Shown piece after piece: positions 41,466 to 48,503 of a stretch of DNA of 55,125 nt. Below the pieces are notes generated by a model, which saw only the letters and a list, made by a program, of their open reading frames with translations, did no database searches and was not told the origin of the DNA. Origin of the DNA: a virus; IMG/VR virus record IMGVR_UViG_3300034351_000046, positions 1-55,125 of that record; one strand, 5' to 3'. Both the position numbers and the translations under genes were made by a program. Numbering within the stretch: the first letter of the stretch is position 1; each line of letters begins with the position of its first letter.

Positions 41466-41536
41466 AGGACAGTTAAGTCCTGTAAAGACAAAGACTCTGC
41501 TCAATTTGTCTTTACAGTCAAGTTTTAACGTAAAGA
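41466..41536. promoter_or_regulatory. Divergent operator: perfect 13-bp inverted repeat of CTGTAAAGACAAA
   Basis: CTGTAAAGACAAA (41480-41492) and TTTGTCTTTACAG (41505-41517) are exact inverted copies with a 12-nt spacer; centre-to-centre distance is about 2.4 helical turns. A third, incomplete half-site CGTAAAGA lies at 41529-41536, and AGGAC/GTCCT (41466-41481) overlaps the left arm. It sits between the divergent zinc-finger and RHH genes (147 bp apart), so a regulator bound here would control both directions. The same box occurs twice at 282-307. Confidence 0.75.
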
Positions 41537-41582
41537 TTTGGCTTGCTTCCCCAGGAAGCCGCCCAAAAATGGGCACCTCATT

Positions 41583-41756
41583 ATGCCGCCCCAAAAATCG
41601 AAACCCCAAAAGACGATCCTTAAAAATTTCCGGTGTCCGACAGAGGTCGACCGGTGGATGCGAACCCACTGCAAGGAGAAAAATATCACTCAAACAGAGA
41701 TGATCCTTTTAGCTCTTTGCGCCAAATACCCCAAACTGAAAGGATGCCTTCAATGA
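41583..41756 (+). CDS. Ribbon-helix-helix-like small regulator
   Basis: A 57-residue protein. After a basic N-terminus (PPQKSKPQKT) comes ILKNFRCPTEVDRWMRTHCKEKNITQTEMILLALCAKY, compatible with an Arc/MetJ ribbon-helix-helix: a strand, helix A and helix B. It is the first plus-strand gene after the operator with the 13-bp inverted repeat and could bind it as a dimer, the direct test being the half-site spacing. ATG 41583 is chosen; longer frames start inside the control region. The stop overlaps the next gene (ATGA). Confidence 0.6.
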   Translation: MPPQKSKPQKTILKNFRCPTEVDRWMRTHCKEKNITQTEMILLALCAKYPKLKGCLQ

Positions 41757-41947
41757 GTGAAGCCAAAGAGAATCAGGACGATCTGCTTACGTATAAAGAA
41801 GCGGCAAAAAAGCTTGGGTGCTCAGTCCCCACATTGCGCCGGATGGTCAGGGAAAAGAAAATCCCCGTGATCGTCCTAAGCAACCAATTTAAACGATTTC
41901 ATTACCCCACAGTTCTGCAACACATAAAAAACAACCCGTCCGACTGA
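41753..41947 (+). CDS. Excisionase-like HTH protein
   Basis: A 64-residue protein with a winged-helix/MerR-type HTH of the excisionase family: LLTYKEAAKKLGCSVPTLRRMVREKKIPVIVLSNQFKRFHYPTVLQHI. The pattern L-T-x-x-E-A-A-x-x-LG-x-S-x-x-T-(L/I)-x-x-x-x-(R/K)-x-x-x-I-P is the usual one. It could be the excisionase partner of the integrase, or a regulator of the recombination genes that follow. ATG 41753 overlaps the RHH stop; a start 9 bases upstream is also in frame. Homologues that bend att DNA act in excision. Confidence 0.7.
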   Translation: MSEAKENQDDLLTYKEAAKKLGCSVPTLRRMVREKKIPVIVLSNQFKRFHYPTVLQHIKNNPSD

Positions 41948-42018
41948 CAAAGACACTACTCTTCGATTGAAAATCGAGTTTCTTTGGGGGCTCGGGAGGG
42001 ACCAACATCCACAAAAAC
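41948..42018 (+). promoter_or_regulatory. Leader with hairpin before the RecT-like gene
   Basis: The 71-bp gap carries AAAGACACTACT (similar to the integrase-operon leader AAAGACACTGC) and a hairpin TCGATT-GAA-AATCGA (41963-41977). The following AAAATCGAG also occurs in the leader at 48354-48503. No clear terminator T-run is seen. Confidence 0.35.
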
Positions 42019-43050
42019 ATGACTGAAAATCCGTTATACGCAAACCTAGAAGAACGCATCGAGGCCATTGAAAGACTCGGTGCCATTTGGGCTCGATCCG
42101 GCGCGTTTAAATGCGATCGAGTCGAGCAGGGCCAGGCGATTCTGTCCTTCTGCATGGGCAGCGGCATCACGCCGCTCGAATACCTGGCCACCTACCACAA
42201 CATGGCCGGCAAGCCCCAGAAGCTGGCCTTGGCCTGTTTGGCCGAAATCCGAATGAAGGGCGCCAAGCACAAATGGCTCAGCGCATCGGATGACCGTGAA
42301 AAAGCCATTCTGGAGATCACCTTCGAGGGTGCCACGGTCAAAGTCCAATACACCATCGAGGATGCCAGGGCCCAGGGCCTCGTTAAAGCCGACAGCAACT
42401 GGGTCAAGTCGCCCTCCTACATGCTCCGCGCCCGAGCCATCACCACAGCCATTGGAATGCTCGCGCCCGAGATCGTGGCCGGCGCCGAAGCTGCGCCTGA
42501 CGAAGCCCCCCAGGTGGAGAAACCCCTGGATCTGGGCAAAGATAAGCCAGCCGCTCCGCAACAAGAGGAGAAGGAACTGGCTGAAATGGGGCTGGCACCA
42601 GCCACCCCAAAAACAGAACCAGCCGCCCCCAAAAAGGAGCCAGCCAAGCCCAAAAAGGAGCCAGCCAAGCGCCGTTCCATTTCAGTGCCGGCACCCGGAG
42701 AGGAAGAAGGGGAGACCCCAATTCCCCCTCCAACCCGAAAGACGATTGAGCCTGAAGGAACCGCCGAGCCGCCTAAGCCGGTGGAAAAGGTGCAGTTTGG
42801 AGTCGAGGACCTTGACCCCGCTTTAGTTGATGAAATCGGCCGAGTCTGCAACGGACACTTCCTGGCCGTCGCTAATTGGATGATCAAAGAAAAGTGGATC
42901 CCGGCCCCCGACAAGCCGCTCGAGCATGAAGCCTATGCTGCCCATCATCTCCGAGCCACGCTGCCCAAACTAACCAAGCCACGCGCCAAAAAGATCATTG
43001 AGCAAAAAGATGCATTTTTACGCGCAATCACTGAACCCTCAAAACCATGA
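42019..43050 (+). CDS. RecT-like single-strand annealing protein
   Basis: A 343-residue protein. The N-terminal domain (residues 1-155) has the RecT/Redbeta-type order: GSGITPLEYLATYHNMAGKPQKLALACLAEI, then ATVKVQYTIEDARAQGL, NWVKSPSYMLRARAITTAIGMLAPEIVAGAEA, similar to phage recombinases (W-x-x-x-P-x-x-ML-x-x-RA). The middle (about 160-260) is a long Pro/Lys/Glu-rich linker with PAAPKKEPAKPKKEPA repeats, unusual for this family. The C-terminal part (about 270-343) is a helical extension. It is the first gene of an operon that continues with a Cas4/RecB-like nuclease and DUF669-like protein, the expected recombination partners. Confidence 0.75.
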   Translation: MTENPLYANLEERIEAIERLGAIWARSGAFKCDRVEQGQAILSFCMGSGITPLEYLATYHNMAGKPQKLALACLAEIRMKGAKHKWLSASDDREKAILEITFEGATVKVQYTIEDARAQGLVKADSNWVKSPSYMLRARAITTAIGMLAPEIVAGAEAAPDEAPQVEKPLDLGKDKPAAPQQEEKELAEMGLAPATPKTEPAAPKKEPAKPKKEPAKRRSISVPAPGEEEGETPIPPPTRKTIEPEGTAEPPKPVEKVQFGVEDLDPALVDEIGRVCNGHFLAVANWMIKEKWIPAPDKPLEHEAYAAHHLRATLPKLTKPRAKKIIEQKDAFLRAITEPSKP

Positions 43051-44102
43051 AAAAGAAAATCCCAGAACCACCGACACCAAAGTTCAGGCCATCTTCCCTG
43101 CCCATGCTCGGGAAGTGCCCCAAGTTTGAAGGCAAGCCATCAACCTACACCGATGAAGGCACCGAACGTCACGATGCCTTTGCTGAATACTTCCGGGGCA
43201 ACAAGGAGGCCCTGGAGGCACTCAACGATGAATTCCTTGAGAACATGGAGTGGGCAGTCCAGTACGTTGAAACAAGGGCTGCCGTCAATGACTACCCCCT
43301 CGAGATCGAACAACTTAACACCGGCACCCTTCCCAATGGCATGACCGTCCAGGGGACACCGGATCTGGTGTGTGGCCCGGATCTGTTCGATCTGAAATGG
43401 CGTTTCCGATACTACGACCCCCAAATGGCCTGCTATGCCTTCATGGTGCTGGAACGAACCAAACTCCCGGACCTGACCACGCATGTCCTTTACGCCAACA
43501 ACCAGGCCGCACGATCCAGAAAATGGACTATCGAGTCTGCCTGGAAGGAGATCGAAGACATCATCACCATGGTAGAGTCCGCATGGGCCACCGCCACGCC
43601 TTGTGAGTATTGCGGCTGGTGCGCCCGGAACCTGATTTGCGAAGCCTTGATCCAGCAGGTTAATACGGCCATTGCCGCCAACCCCGATTGGAACCTGCCC
43701 CAATGGCACTCCTCGGAAATCAAAACTGGCAAGGACATGGGCCTTGCGTTACGCATCGCGCGTACTCTGTCGGATTGGTGCGAGAGTGTGGAATTCCACG
43801 CCCGAGAAATGGCACTCAAGGAAGGCATGGTGCCCGAGGGATTCAATGTGGTGACCCGTGCCGGTGGCCGCTACATCGATGAGGTCATGGCAGCCTACAA
43901 CGCCATCCGCTTGCCCCAGGATGAATTCCTGAAGGCCTGCGCGGTTAAACCCAAGGCCCTGTTCGATGCCTACGCTCTTTTCCATGGAATGAAAAAGGCG
44001 CCGGCTGAGCGGGATTGCATGGAGAAGCTTGGCCCCCTGGTCAAGCGCAAGCCCAACGTCGTAATGCTCGTTCAAGACAAACCCAAAAAGAAAGACAAGT
44101 AA
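43047..44102 (+). CDS. Cas4/RecB-like nuclease (exonuclease partner)
   Basis: A 351-residue protein with PD-(D/E)XK features: SSLPMLGKCPKFEGKP, GTERHDAFAEYF (His of motif I), MTVQGTPDLVCGPDLFDLKWRFRYYDPQMACYAF (D, D-x-K catalytic set around residue 105-125) and a C-terminal iron-sulfur-type cluster CEYCGWCARNLICEAL. This is the arrangement of Cas4/AddB-like and DUF2800-type phage nucleases that work with an annealase. It overlaps the RecT-like gene by 4 nt, supporting a shared function in end resection and recombination-dependent replication. Confidence 0.75.
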   Translation: MKKKIPEPPTPKFRPSSLPMLGKCPKFEGKPSTYTDEGTERHDAFAEYFRGNKEALEALNDEFLENMEWAVQYVETRAAVNDYPLEIEQLNTGTLPNGMTVQGTPDLVCGPDLFDLKWRFRYYDPQMACYAFMVLERTKLPDLTTHVLYANNQAARSRKWTIESAWKEIEDIITMVESAWATATPCEYCGWCARNLICEALIQQVNTAIAANPDWNLPQWHSSEIKTGKDMGLALRIARTLSDWCESVEFHAREMALKEGMVPEGFNVVTRAGGRYIDEVMAAYNAIRLPQDEFLKACAVKPKALFDAYALFHGMKKAPAERDCMEKLGPLVKRKPNVVMLVQDKPKKKDK

Positions 44103-44103
44103 C

Positions 44104-44634
44104 ATGCCAGTTTTCACTGATTCTGATTCCAATTATGAGATCGTGCCCGAAGGGGATTACATCCTCTGCGTGTTCGAGTTTTCAACCGACATCTCATCCG
44201 GCCAGAAAACAGCCGGCGCCGAGCGGTTCAACATCGTGTTCACCGTGGAAGGAACCAATGCCAAGGTGCGCGAAACCTTGATCGATGCAGAGCAGACACT
44301 CTGGAAAATCGATCAATTCGTCAAAGCCGCCGGCATCCGCTCCCTTCAAAAGGGTGATGCGTTTCACTTCGAGCAGGACCGCGCCGAAGAATTAAACGTG
44401 CCGTGGATCAACCCCATGGGCTTGCGCGTGCATGCTCGGGTGGTCGAGGAGACCTACACCTCGAGGAGGTCAGGTAAGCAAGTCACCAAAAATGCCGTGG
44501 CCCTCTACTATACCGATAAGGAACCGCTCAAGCCGAATCCCGAGCTCCGCAACAAACCCACCAGCAAACCCAAACAGGAGGAATCCCAAGAGTCCACCAG
44601 TCCTTGGGATGCCAAGCCCAAGACACCGTTCTGA
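44104..44634 (+). CDS. DUF669-like ssDNA-associated protein
   Basis: A 176-residue protein. The start PVFTDSDSNYEIVPEGDYILCVFEFSTDISSGQKTAGAERFNIVFTVEG and the following RETLIDAEQTLWKIDQFVKAAG, GLRVHARVVEETYTSRRSGKQVTKNAV match the DUF669 family, with an OB-like beta barrel and a helical insertion. The C-terminal tail is Pro/Lys/Glu-rich and ends acidic (DAKPKTPF), like single-strand DNA-binding proteins. DUF669 genes in phages stand next to annealases and nucleases, as here. It lies 1 nt after the nuclease. Confidence 0.75.
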   Translation: MPVFTDSDSNYEIVPEGDYILCVFEFSTDISSGQKTAGAERFNIVFTVEGTNAKVRETLIDAEQTLWKIDQFVKAAGIRSLQKGDAFHFEQDRAEELNVPWINPMGLRVHARVVEETYTSRRSGKQVTKNAVALYYTDKEPLKPNPELRNKPTSKPKQEESQESTSPWDAKPKTPF

Positions 44635-44651
44635 TTCATACCACAGTTCGC

Positions 44652-46172
44652 ATGAAACCCAGGCCCTACCAAACAGAGGCCGTCCTTAAGATTCGACACG
44701 GTTTTAAGGAGTTCAAAAAGCAACTGGCAGTCCTCCCGACTGGCAGTGGCAAAACCATTCTCTTCTCCTGGCTTGCTGAGGAAATCCAGCCGCTCAAGAC
44801 ATTGATTCTTTGTCATCGGCAGGAGCTCCTCACGCAGGCCGTGGAGAAGTTGAGGATGGCCACCGGGATCCGCGCCGAGTTGGAAAAAGCGGAGTGGACT
44901 GCCTCCGCTGAAGCCCCGGTAGTGGTGGCCAGTGTTCAGAGCATGATCCGAAGGCTGGACCGGTGGCCATCTGATCACTTTCACCTGGTGGTAGCCGATG
45001 AGGCCCACCATGCCGTCTCAGAATCCTGGCAGAAGGTTCTGAACCATTTTGACAGCTACGTTTTGGGATGCACTGCCACGCCTGATCGAGCGGACCAACG
45101 CACGCTCGGTGAGTACTTCGAGAACGTAGCTGTCGACATTTCATTGGTACGCCTAATTCGAGAGCAATACCTCTCCAACATCGTCATCAAAAGCGTGCCC
45201 CTTAAAATCGACCTGACCAAGGTCCACCTCCAGGGTGGGGACTTCGATGAGGTGGAGCTTGGCCACCTCCTGGAGCCCTACCTGGTCACGATTGCCCAGG
45301 CCATCCGAGACCACGCAAGTTTCCGCAAGGTCCTCGCCTTCCTTCCACTGATCGATACCAGCCGAAAGTTTGTCGAGGCCTGCCGCCAGGTGGGACTCAC
45401 AGCCAAGCACGTAGACGGTAAATCCCCTGACCGCGCAGAGATCCTCCAGCAGTTCGACAACAACCAATTTGACGTTCTGTCAAACGCGATGTTGCTTGTT
45501 GAGGGCTACGATTCCCCCAGCATCGATTGCATCGTTGTCTTGCGCCCTACCAAGAGCCGGCCGCTTTTCGCGCAGATGGTGGGACGGGGCACTCGGGTCC
45601 ATCCGGCCAAGGAAAACCTGCTTCTGCTGGACTTTCTTTGGCTCCATGAACGGCATCGGATTGTCCACCCTGCCGATCTGATGGCCCATGACGCCGAGGA
45701 GGCTGATATCGTTACCGAGCTCTCCCAGAAGCTCTCTGCCCAGGGCGCCTCGGAGGAACAGCTGGACCTGCTCACCCTGGCCGCTAGCGCCACTGAAGAG
45801 CGCGAACGTAAGTTGCGCGAACGCCTGGCCGAGCTCGCCAGCCGCAAGGCCAAATTCATCAGCCCTGAGCAATTCTGCTTGGAGCATGGCGAGACCGAAA
45901 CGGCCTTCTATGAACCCACCATGAAGTGGGAAGGCAAGCCGATCACACGCAAGCAAATGAAGTATTTGGAACGAACCAAAATCGATCCAGACCTCATTAA
46001 GGGGCGCGGCCACGCCTCCAAGCTCCTGGACGTTATGTTCAAACACAAAGACCTGGAGCTCGCCTCCCAAAAGCAACGGTGGTCCATGCAGCAACATGGC
46101 CACCCAGATCCATGGATGGCAACCAAAGCTGAAGCCAGAAGATTCTTCGCCCAACTCAACCGAAAGAAATGA
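44652..46172 (+). CDS. SF2 DEAD/DEAH-type helicase
   Basis: A 506-residue helicase of the UvsW/RecG-like SF2 type. Motifs: Q-like RPYQTEAV, I LPTGSGKT (residues 29-35), II LVVADEAHHA, III GCTATPDR, and C-terminal IV-VI with LRPTKSRPLFAQMVGRGTRVHP (motif VI G-R-G-T-R). The C-terminal 100 residues are a charged helical extension (LSQKLSAQGASEEQLDLLTLAASA, KEGE-type). It may drive fork regression/restart or displace proteins during replication. ATG 44652 was set because the leader ACCACAGTTCGC (44640-44651) sits directly before it. It overlaps the next gene by 4 nt. Confidence 0.88.
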   Translation: MKPRPYQTEAVLKIRHGFKEFKKQLAVLPTGSGKTILFSWLAEEIQPLKTLILCHRQELLTQAVEKLRMATGIRAELEKAEWTASAEAPVVVASVQSMIRRLDRWPSDHFHLVVADEAHHAVSESWQKVLNHFDSYVLGCTATPDRADQRTLGEYFENVAVDISLVRLIREQYLSNIVIKSVPLKIDLTKVHLQGGDFDEVELGHLLEPYLVTIAQAIRDHASFRKVLAFLPLIDTSRKFVEACRQVGLTAKHVDGKSPDRAEILQQFDNNQFDVLSNAMLLVEGYDSPSIDCIVVLRPTKSRPLFAQMVGRGTRVHPAKENLLLLDFLWLHERHRIVHPADLMAHDAEEADIVTELSQKLSAQGASEEQLDLLTLAASATEERERKLRERLAELASRKAKFISPEQFCLEHGETETAFYEPTMKWEGKPITRKQMKYLERTKIDPDLIKGRGHASKLLDVMFKHKDLELASQKQRWSMQQHGHPDPWMATKAEARRFFAQLNRKK

Positions 46173-46819
46173 ATAAAACAATCTACATCCCACCGAAGCG
46201 AGTTAAACGCATCGACAGACCGCTTGCCGTTTTGGCGATCAGAGACTGGAAGGCAGTAACCCTGGAAAATCCAGGCCCCGTTCTCTTCGATCCACCAATG
46301 AAGATCGATATCACTTTCGGGTGGACGGATCTGACTCGCTATAAAAGAGCCTGCAAGCTGGCATGCCGGCAAAGGATAGAATCCCAAATGCAGGGGCACC
46401 ACCACCATAAAGGAGCAAGAGATGGGGATGCCTGGAGAACCCACATCGAAGGATGTTGTGGCCAGGAACCGATCTCGATCCTCAAAGGTGTTCCACCCAA
46501 CCAAAAATTGAACGTCTTTTTTCATGGGGCCGATGTAGACGGGGATGAAGTTAAAACCAGAGACCGGGATCTAACGGATCGAATTGATCTTTTTGTCGAC
46601 TACGGAGACATCATCATCGACCGCATTTATTGGCTGGTAGTTGGGCGAGCTCCTATCTTCCATGTCTTTGGCTGGATCCCAGGCGATGAACTTAAGAAGC
46701 GCGGGAAGGCGATTTACGTTCCGGGCAGGGGAGACAGCTTTGGGATCAATCAGGCCTTGCTATACAAGGGGATGCCGCCCTACAAAAATCGGCAAATCAA
46801 ACCTGACTCTGAATCATGA
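46169..46819 (+). CDS. Hypothetical protein with conserved aromatic core
   Basis: A 216-residue protein. The C-terminal half, DRIDLFVDYGDIIIDRIYWLVVGRAPIFHVFGWIPGDELKKRGKAIYVPGRGDSFGINQALL, resembles a beta-rich family I associate with phage and mobile-element genes (Y-x-x-x-GW-x-x-G-x-E-x-x). The N-terminus is basic with a His/Lys segment (QMQGHHHHKGARDGD) and a helix of Cys residues (KRACKLACRQRIES). A nuclease-like fold is possible but no catalytic set is certain. It connects the helicase and the sulfotransferase genes with 4-nt overlaps. Confidence 0.55.
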   Translation: MNKTIYIPPKRVKRIDRPLAVLAIRDWKAVTLENPGPVLFDPPMKIDITFGWTDLTRYKRACKLACRQRIESQMQGHHHHKGARDGDAWRTHIEGCCGQEPISILKGVPPNQKLNVFFHGADVDGDEVKTRDRDLTDRIDLFVDYGDIIIDRIYWLVVGRAPIFHVFGWIPGDELKKRGKAIYVPGRGDSFGINQALLYKGMPPYKNRQIKPDSES

Positions 46820-47382
46820 AAATGAAAATTATCAACGGGCTCCATCGGACCCTCTGCCCCACATTCCCGAGATCCGGCAACACCTTTGTCATGCTGACCC
46901 TGGGTGATTATTTCGGCACTGATCGGTTTCGCTTTGCTGATGTTTACAAGTTTCCTGAACAAGGATTTCAGAAAGACCCAAAATGCGTAATGCAGAAAAC
47001 CCACGATTTTGACTTTGTTGATCAACCCCAAAAGCAATGGAAACAGTTAGTCCAGATCCGCAATCCGCTCGATGCGCTGGCCAGCTGGCAAGTCCTCAAA
47101 ACCAAGGAAGGAACCGCCCCCAACAAACCAAGGCAATGGTGGAAAGAACAAATGGACTACTATGCCAAGTTCGTTAAAAAGTGGATTCTCGACGATGTCC
47201 CAAATCGCCTGGTGGTGACCTACGAAAAGCTGATGGCCGATCCGGTTGGAGTCATGTGTGACATCGTCCTTTTTATAGAGCATGAACCGAGGTCAGTTGA
47301 TTTTGAACGCATGGGGCAAATCGTTGGCATTCGTCTCAAACGCACACAGGGAATTTATCCAAGACCCTATGTCCAACTCTAA
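46816..47382 (+). CDS. Sulfotransferase-like protein
   Basis: A 188-residue protein with the sulfotransferase P-loop TFPRSGNTFV (residues 16-25; the 5'-phosphosulfate loop, with Arg19-Ser20-Gly21-Asn22-Thr23), KTHDF (His63) and the 3'-phosphate-binding IRNPLDALASW (Arg82 and Ser90). These are the PAPS-binding signatures of cytosolic-type sulfotransferases. The acceptor could be a host glycan, lipid or a virion component. It has no signal peptide. Sulfotransferases in phage genomes are unusual. It lies in the recombination operon, not in the glycan island, and overlaps genes on both sides, so it is expressed in the early transcript. Confidence 0.82.
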   Translation: MKMKIINGLHRTLCPTFPRSGNTFVMLTLGDYFGTDRFRFADVYKFPEQGFQKDPKCVMQKTHDFDFVDQPQKQWKQLVQIRNPLDALASWQVLKTKEGTAPNKPRQWWKEQMDYYAKFVKKWILDDVPNRLVVTYEKLMADPVGVMCDIVLFIEHEPRSVDFERMGQIVGIRLKRTQGIYPRPYVQL

Positions 47383-47647
47383 TTACTACACCACCCAGGA
47401 TGCGCCGAAAACCCTCGAGCAAATGGTGGCATGCGCTCGGCGTGAATTTGAGCTTCGCAAGAAAGTTTACCCTAAGTGGGTCCAGGGAGGCCGTATGTCC
47501 GAGGTCCAGGCCACTCATGAGATCGAATGCATGGAAGGCATCTACTACACACTTTTCCGCTTGAAGGAGCTCCAGGATGCAAGCGAAGAAATGAAGCGAC
47601 TGGCAACAAGTGGCAACAAGAACCCGGAACAAGCGAAGCTATTATGA
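47369..47647 (+). CDS. Small helical protein
   Basis: A 92-residue protein composed of two or three helices (TLEQMVACARREFELRKKVYPKWVQGGRM ... VQATHEIECMEGIYYTLFRLKELQDASEEMKRLATSG). The segment E-F-E-x-R-x-x-V-Y-P-x-W-V-x-x-G-x-(M/L) with E-I-x-x-M-x-x-I matches a common tiny phage protein family of unknown function. The start overlaps the sulfotransferase end by 14 nt; the stop overlaps the next start (ATGA). Confidence 0.65.
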   Translation: MSNSNYYTTQDAPKTLEQMVACARREFELRKKVYPKWVQGGRMSEVQATHEIECMEGIYYTLFRLKELQDASEEMKRLATSGNKNPEQAKLL

Positions 47648-47883
47648 GAATTTTCCAGGAACGCAAGGTGGCCTATGCGGTGGAGGGCCCCTACGAAGAT
47701 CAAATGCGACTTACTACCGGAGATCGAAAAACCATGGATGAGGCACTCGAAGCCGCCAGGGAATTCGAGAAAGAAATGCCGATTCAGAAATTACGGCTTG
47801 TAAAGACAGTGACGATTGTCTATACAGAAATCCTTCCGTATCCACAACGGCACAGCAGGTGCCCTAAATGCGCGACAAAATGA
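47644..47883 (+). CDS. Small hypothetical protein
   Basis: A 79-residue protein with an alpha/beta pattern (MRIFQERKVAYAVEGPYEDQMRLTTG; helix TMDEALEAAREFEKEM; strand LRLVKTVTIVYTEIL) and a C-terminal Cys pair (CPKC). No family is recognised. The start overlaps the preceding stop and the stop overlaps the next start (both ATGA), so it is part of the same tightly coupled operon. Confidence 0.6.
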   Translation: MRIFQERKVAYAVEGPYEDQMRLTTGDRKTMDEALEAAREFEKEMPIQKLRLVKTVTIVYTEILPYPQRHSRCPKCATK

Positions 47884-48353
47884 GCGATTGGAAATATTTG
47901 AACAGATGCCGGATCCCGCCAGGGAAATCCAAGATGTATGGATCCCGCCCCTCGGACGGGTTCAATGGCGCCTTTCACATCACCATCAATGGGCTGGAGC
48001 TCCTGGCCCTGGCCTCCGATGGGATGGGGTGGCAGCATGTCTCCGTTTCAATTGCTCGCCAGCCGACACACACACCCAGCTGGCACATAATGTGCGCGTG
48101 CAAAAACCTTTTCTGGGAGGACACCGACACGGTCATGCAGCTGCACCCTCCCAAGGCTCTTTACGTAAACCATCACCCAGGATGCCTGCATCTGTGGAAA
48201 CCCACGATGGATGGCGTCATCATCCCGCTGCCGCATCCCGCCATGCTGGGATGGGAAATGGAAGATGGGAAATCGGCCCTGGAGGTCCCAGGCCTGCCCC
48301 AAGAGGTTCAGGAGTGGATCGAGAAGCATTACGGGAAAAGGGCCCCCGAATGA
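47880..48353 (+). CDS. DUF7694-like phage protein
   Basis: A 157-residue protein. It shows GFNGAFHITINGLELLALASDGMGWQHVSVSI, PSWHIMCACKNLFWEDTDTVMQLHPPKALYVNHHPGCLHLWKPT, a conserved pattern (GW-x-HVSVS ... FW-x-x-x-(D/E)-x-V-x-Q-x-HPP ... YVN-x-HP-x-x-LHLW) that I know from the DUF7694 family. Its biological role is unknown; it is frequent in phage and bacterial genomes. The ATG at 47880 overlaps the preceding stop; a start 12 bases upstream (MRDKM) is also possible. A multi-hairpin non-coding region follows. Confidence 0.75.
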   Translation: MSDWKYLNRCRIPPGKSKMYGSRPSDGFNGAFHITINGLELLALASDGMGWQHVSVSIARQPTHTPSWHIMCACKNLFWEDTDTVMQLHPPKALYVNHHPGCLHLWKPTMDGVIIPLPHPAMLGWEMEDGKSALEVPGLPQEVQEWIEKHYGKRAPE

Positions 48354-48503
48354 GAGACGGGTGACCGGAAGGACACTACTACTTCCAATCACCCGTCATT
48401 CTCAAAACCACAGTTCGCGACTGTGGTTCTAACGATTTTTTGACTTTCAGCGCAAGCTGAAAATCGAGAAACCAAAAAACCAAAAAAGCAGAAAGACCAC
48501 AGT
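48354..48503 (+). promoter_or_regulatory. Three-hairpin intergenic leader
   Basis: Three stems follow each other: GACGGGTGA (48356-48364) with TCACCCGTC (48389-48397) around an inner GGAAG/CTTCC stem and a 10-nt loop; AACCACAGT (48406-48414) with ACTGTGGTT (48420-48428), 9 bp perfect; and TTTCAGC (48445-48451) with GCTGAAA (48456-48462), a GCAA tetraloop and an outer CGAT/ATCG. The first stem begins 3 nt after the upstream stop and could end that transcript, but no T-run follows it. The second contains the recurring CTCAAAACCACAGT leader. The next gene starts 37 bases after the last stem. Confidence 0.55.

Noticed and set aside
47799-47826. TGTAAAGACA ... TGTCTATACA inverted repeat resembling the operator
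   Set aside because: It lies inside a coding sequence, the second arm has a mismatch, and spacing (8 nt) differs from the perfect operator at 41480-41517. Probably chance.
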